Position numbers and translations under genes: made by a program. 64,000 nucleotides of DNA. Source: Psychroflexus torquis ATCC 700755 (lineage in GTDB: Bacteria; Bacteroidota; Bacteroidia; Flavobacteriales; Flavobacteriaceae). The stretch's first letter is position 1; each line of letters starts with the position of its first letter. This document shows, in pieces, positions 60,575 to 64,000 of this stretch. The stretch is from contig NC_018721.1 in the NCBI RefSeq assembly GCF_000153485.2, positions 3,100,001-3,164,000 of the forward strand, given 5' to 3'. The notes under the pieces are model-generated. The model saw only the letters and a list, made by a program, of their open reading frames with translations. It searched no databases and had not been told where the DNA came from.

Positions 60575-61906
60575 TTAGTTATTTTTCACGCTTGGCTGTT
60601 GTTGTGTTGAACAGTGAATACCTCCTCCATCCCAATTTTGTGGCATCGCATTGATAAATACAATTTTTCTATTTGGAAATTGTTTTTCAAAAATGTTGCG
60701 AACACGATTTTCTTTTTCTTTTGAAGAGCCTTCGTCAACATAACTTGAAATCAATACAACTCCATTGGTTACCAAATAATTAAGATAACTTGAAGCGGGA
60801 ACGCGCAATAACGTATCGCCAACTTTTGGTGCTTCTGAAATATAAAATCTGTTTGCAGGAATATCAAGAGAAGGTTCTTTAGAATATTCCTTTGTTGCAA
60901 TTATTTTTCTTGGTTTTAAATCAGGTAGTGGGACTTTTATAATAGTGAATGGTTTACCGTCTTGGTCTGTTGCGTTTTTTAATATTTCAAAACTTTCATT
61001 GAGACGCTCATAATTCATTTTGTTTATTGGATTTAAGTCTTTTTCTGATTCATCTACCCAAGCCAATAAAATGGTATTTGCATTTGAAAATCGCACAAAT
61101 TCATCAGAATGTTGCACACCTCCACCAACATAATCGCCTGTGATTCGTCTAAAAAAACCATTTGGGTCGTCTGCTAGACCTCGTTTTAGCCAAATTACTT
61201 TTGAAACACCCAAAACTCTTTTGAATTCACTTTCAATATAGTCGTTTGTTAAGTTAGGATTTCTGTGCCTGACCGCTGATTCACAAACGATAAGTGTCCC
61301 TTTACCGTTTACCTCAATATTACCACCTTCGTGAACTACGTTTGTTTTGAAAATTTTAGCACCTTCTACTTTTGCCATAAGGCTATCGACTTTACTCGTT
61401 CTAATAATAGACGGCAATCGTTCTTGCATGTATTTGTTCACGCTGTCTTGATTGTTGTTGAACTTTTCCTTGAGAAATACAGGATATCCAAATAGATTCC
61501 AGTCAAAGTCAGCAACTCCCAAATCTCCTTTGCCATTAACTAAAAAAGCTGCACCATGGTCTCTTATCCAATAACGGTCTCCAGGCATTACATAGAATTT
61601 GATATTTGTGGTATCAATTTTTTGACGGATTAAGTATCTTTTTGCTGTGTGCATAAGGCTGTCAGAGTCAAATGCCATTTTTACGGTTACGTTTGGCGTA
61701 AGTGTTTTTATCATCTCAATTACTACTGGATAAAAGCCATATCTGCTATCTGATTCCCAACCAAGCCAAACAGCATCTTGAGGTTCCCATTCGGCGGGCA
61801 TATAAAAGTTATCAGAAATTAGATTTGAGTCCGCAGACTTGTCATTTTTACAACTAATGAGTAGAAAAATGATTATTGTTAATGTTATGTATTTCATTTT
61901 TTTCAT
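60575..61906 (-). CDS. Agmatine deiminase/peptidylarginine deiminase-like lipoprotein, copy 2
   Basis: The start is the ATG giving MKKMKYITLTIIIFLLISC (lipoprotein signal, Cys at 19); the frame is open 39 codons further upstream into the attC-like site. The 443-residue protein has PAEWEPQDAVWLGW, YWIRDHGAAFLV, EGGNIEVNGKGT, VQHSDEFVRF and the catalytic Cys in DGGGIHCSTQQQP. It is a paralogue of 36506-37789. It begins 14 bases after a GTTGCC cassette boundary. Confidence 0.85.
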   Translation of the reverse strand: MKKMKYITLTIIIFLLISCKNDKSADSNLISDNFYMPAEWEPQDAVWLGWESDSRYGFYPVVIEMIKTLTPNVTVKMAFDSDSLMHTAKRYLIRQKIDTTNIKFYVMPGDRYWIRDHGAAFLVNGKGDLGVADFDWNLFGYPVFLKEKFNNNQDSVNKYMQERLPSIIRTSKVDSLMAKVEGAKIFKTNVVHEGGNIEVNGKGTLIVCESAVRHRNPNLTNDYIESEFKRVLGVSKVIWLKRGLADDPNGFFRRITGDYVGGGVQHSDEFVRFSNANTILLAWVDESEKDLNPINKMNYERLNESFEILKNATDQDGKPFTIIKVPLPDLKPRKIIATKEYSKEPSLDIPANRFYISEAPKVGDTLLRVPASSYLNYLVTNGVVLISSYVDEGSSKEKENRVRNIFEKQFPNRKIVFINAMPQNWDGGGIHCSTQQQPSVKNN

Positions 61907-61913
61907 AATTAAT

Positions 61914-62045
61914 GGCAACGTTGTTGTATATGGTTTGTTGCGTGTTTTAAGAACTAAAGTTATTAAATAAAACACAGATATAAAGTCTGCGAGAATTTTT
62001 CGTGAAGAAGCTAAAACTAGCAATAAATTATATACGGTGTTAGGT
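61914..62045 (-). repeat. attC-like site between agmatine deiminase and hsdR
   Basis: It runs from GGCAACGTTGTTGTATATGG to AAATTATATACGGTGTTAGGT. The final GTTAGGT matches the canonical GTTRRRY. The internal hairpin around TCTGCGAGAATTTTTCG is weak. Confidence 0.72.
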
Positions 62046-62146
62046 GTCTGGCTTTTCTTTCCGCAAACTTGCTAGCGTTGGCGTGAATGCTCTTTTAAAT
62101 TTGTGAGGCACGATCAAACTTTAAATGTGCTCGAACTTGCGTTGGC

Positions 62147-64000
62147 TTATCTCGTTCTTTCCATTTTTACTGTTCTTTCAAAATCATCACAAAGTTGAGA
62201 TAGAATGTCTTTTGTTTCTTTAATGAAAAACTTACCTAAGTCTTTGTTCTTGATTGTATATTTTCTATATAATTTTGAAAAGTCATTGTAAATTTCATCT
62301 TGTGTAAACACAGAGCCTTCATCTCTTATTTTTGCCATTAATCTTTTGCCGTTATTGTCTGAATGAATATATAAAAAGAAATCTGTTATCTTTTTCTCAA
62401 ATTCTTCTATCAATTCTAAAATGGTTTCTTCTTCTTGATTCCGTTTTTCTATGACTTTTAATATATCATATTTGTATTTTTTATATTCGCCTTGTGGTTC
62501 GCCAACAATAGATGGTTTAGATTTTACTTTTTCTTCATAATCTTTTGGTGCTAAGATTCCTATTTTATTATCAAAGTATATTTCTACATCATCAATAATT
62601 TCATCTTGTCTGTTTAATCTTGCATACTCTTGGTTGAATTTACGCCAGAAATCTAAAAATAATTTTTCGCTGTATTTAGCATCTAAATCAATGACAAACT
62701 CTATTAGGTTTAATATTTTGAAATAAGAATTAATGATTTTCTTTAGGTTCTTTGCATCTTCTTTTTGATTTAATATGTAATCTTCAAAACTATTTTCAAG
62801 ATTGAGAATGATGTTTATATCCTTATCATTAGAAAGATGATATTTTTTAAACTCATTAAATAAATTTTTGAATAAAGTATGCTTTTTTAAATCGTTATAA
62901 GACTCTATCAGTCTCTCTTCATCACCCAATGGGTCAAAGTCAGAAACTACTACATTACTAAAATGTGCAAAGGCTTCTTTTATGTTTTCTACGTTTTTGT
63001 TTTTGTATGAAAAGTCAATGATTTTACAATCATTTTTGTATTTCATAGTTCTATTTACTCTTGATATTGTTTGGATTGCATTAATACCTCTTACTTCTTT
63101 GTCAAGAAAAAGGGTTTGTAATTTAGGTTCATCAAATCCTGTTTGCAGTTTATCTATTACTATGATTAAGCCGTTTTTACATAATTTGAAATTTTGCAAT
63201 ACTTTTTCTTCACTCAATCCATTGTTAAGACTGCTACATCTTTGATGTTCTTGACTATCTGAATAGACTATAAAAACTGGCGTGTCTTTGTATTCTTCAT
63301 ATTTCTTATCTTGTGTAAGTTCTTTGAAGTATTTGTCAATAAACCCTTTATATTTTATTGCAGATGAAATAGCCGAAACGGCTAACATTGCCTTTGCTTT
63401 TCTTCTTATTTGAGGATATACAACTGTTATTAATCTTTCTACCACAAATTTAGAAATAGCCTCTATTCTGTTTGTATTGGCATAAATCTTCTTTTTACGG
63501 ATAGCATATTTTTTACCATATTCATCTACACCAGTTTCTGTATTGTCAGGAATGTTATGCTCGTAACCCAAATCGTCTTCAAAGCCCTCTATTTCACTAT
63601 CTGAAATTTCAAAGAACATTTTGGCAGACACAGGAACAATACCCTTTATTGGGTTTAATATGTAGCCATCTTCAATAGCATTGCGCATTGTATAGCTATC
63701 AAATGGAATCCATATTTTCTCGGCTTCTGCATATTTGTTAAACTCACCAAAACGTGCTAATGTATGGTCGCTTGGTGTTGCTGTAAAACCTACTATTAAG
63801 TTTTTTTTATTGTTTGATATGTATGTTTTACTTTTATCAAAACTACTTTGTAGTTCATCAAAAACACTTATCATTTGTTCGTGTTGCACTCCACTATTGC
63901 TACGGTGAATTTCATCTATTAAAAAAGCAATTCTTAACGTAGAAAGGTGCTCCACTATTGATTCGTCTAATATGTCATTTACGGTTGCAAATTTTTGAAC
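62147..64000 (-). CDS. hsdR: Type I restriction endonuclease, R subunit (HsdR), partial
   Basis: The frame is open to the right edge, and the start is outside. It holds SF2 helicase motifs: LIDEIHRSNSG (motif II), VGFTATPS (motif III), IVIDKLQTGFDEP (motif V), AIQTISRVNRT (motif VI), followed by a long helical C-terminal region. HsdR cuts DNA as part of an HsdRMS complex; hsdM and hsdS are probably outside the window. It stands at the end of the cassette array. Confidence 0.9.
   Translation of the reverse strand, partial: VQKFATVNDILDESIVEHLSTLRIAFLIDEIHRSNSGVQHEQMISVFDELQSSFDKSKTYISNNKKNLIVGFTATPSDHTLARFGEFNKYAEAEKIWIPFDSYTMRNAIEDGYILNPIKGIVPVSAKMFFEISDSEIEGFEDDLGYEHNIPDNTETGVDEYGKKYAIRKKKIYANTNRIEAISKFVVERLITVVYPQIRRKAKAMLAVSAISSAIKYKGFIDKYFKELTQDKKYEEYKDTPVFIVYSDSQEHQRCSSLNNGLSEEKVLQNFKLCKNGLIIVIDKLQTGFDEPKLQTLFLDKEVRGINAIQTISRVNRTMKYKNDCKIIDFSYKNKNVENIKEAFAHFSNVVVSDFDPLGDEERLIESYNDLKKHTLFKNLFNEFKKYHLSNDKDINIILNLENSFEDYILNQKEDAKNLKKIINSYFKILNLIEFVIDLDAKYSEKLFLDFWRKFNQEYARLNRQDEIIDDVEIYFDNKIGILAPKDYEEKVKSKPSIVGEPQGEYKKYKYDILKVIEKRNQEEETILELIEEFEKKITDFFLYIHSDNNGKRLMAKIRDEGSVFTQDEIYNDFSKLYRKYTIKNKDLGKFFIKETKDILSQLCDDFERTVKMERTR

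Overview
The window is about 64 kb of AT-rich DNA from a member of the Flavobacteriaceae (Bacteroidota), probably marine. Evidence: Bacteroidota-type promoters (TAnnTTTG boxes a short way upstream of starts), a CarboxypepD_reg-like/TonB receptor paired with a DUF4249 lipoprotein, DUF3822, DUF6503 and DUF6095-like proteins, a two-domain universal stress protein, SelD plus MnmH, and agmatine-deiminase-like lipoproteins. No rRNA, tRNA or CRISPR array was seen.

The left part (1-33.6 kb) is ordinary chromosome. In order it holds: the rsmD end and its usual DUF3822 neighbour; a RecD-like helicase and kdsB; a light-response group (two photolyase/cryptochrome genes, an SDR and an SRPBCC protein); an orphan ExbD-like periplasmic protein; glutamate synthase gltB-gltD; a CoA-transferase and thioredoxin; a universal stress protein; murQ with a TonB receptor/DUF4249 pair; a kynurenine-degradation group (O-methyltransferase, ACMSD-like amidohydrolase, KMO, kynureninase); and selD-mnmH for tRNA selenouridine.

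From 33.6 to 41 kb the DNA is decayed: a zeta-toxin-like gene with three in-frame ochre codons but no frameshift, IS481 remnants, a solo IS110-type end, and a family of 163-211 bp palindromic MITE-like repeats (six copies in the window). Intact genes here are an agmatine-deiminase-like lipoprotein, a DUF6642-like gene, lplA and a TMEM175-like channel gene.

From about 41.2 to 62.05 kb nearly every gene is on the minus strand, single or in a pair. They are separated by 50-190 bp imperfect palindromes that begin ...AAC and end GTT..., like integron attC sites. In three units the bases after the start-side GTT are the exact reverse complement of the bases before the end-side AAC (10 of 10). This is the signature of circular gene cassettes inserted by a tyrosine recombinase. 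I read the region as a CALIN-like (integrase-less in this window) cassette array, unusual for Bacteroidota. Cargo: a broken TIR-domain gene, UPF0158, a class C beta-lactamase-fold hydrolase, a second-type lgt, a DUF4062 + AlbA_2/ATPase pair, a second agmatine deiminase, a type I restriction R subunit (cut by the window edge) and several unknowns.

Mobile elements have used these palindromes as landing sites. Two IS110-family elements interrupt the same attC-like position, and their upstream non-coding leaders share a foldable structure that fits a bridge RNA. A group II intron abuts a palindrome's AACGTTG core, and an IS3-family element lies at a cassette boundary. Both IS110 transposase genes carry an amber codon at the same place early in the gene.
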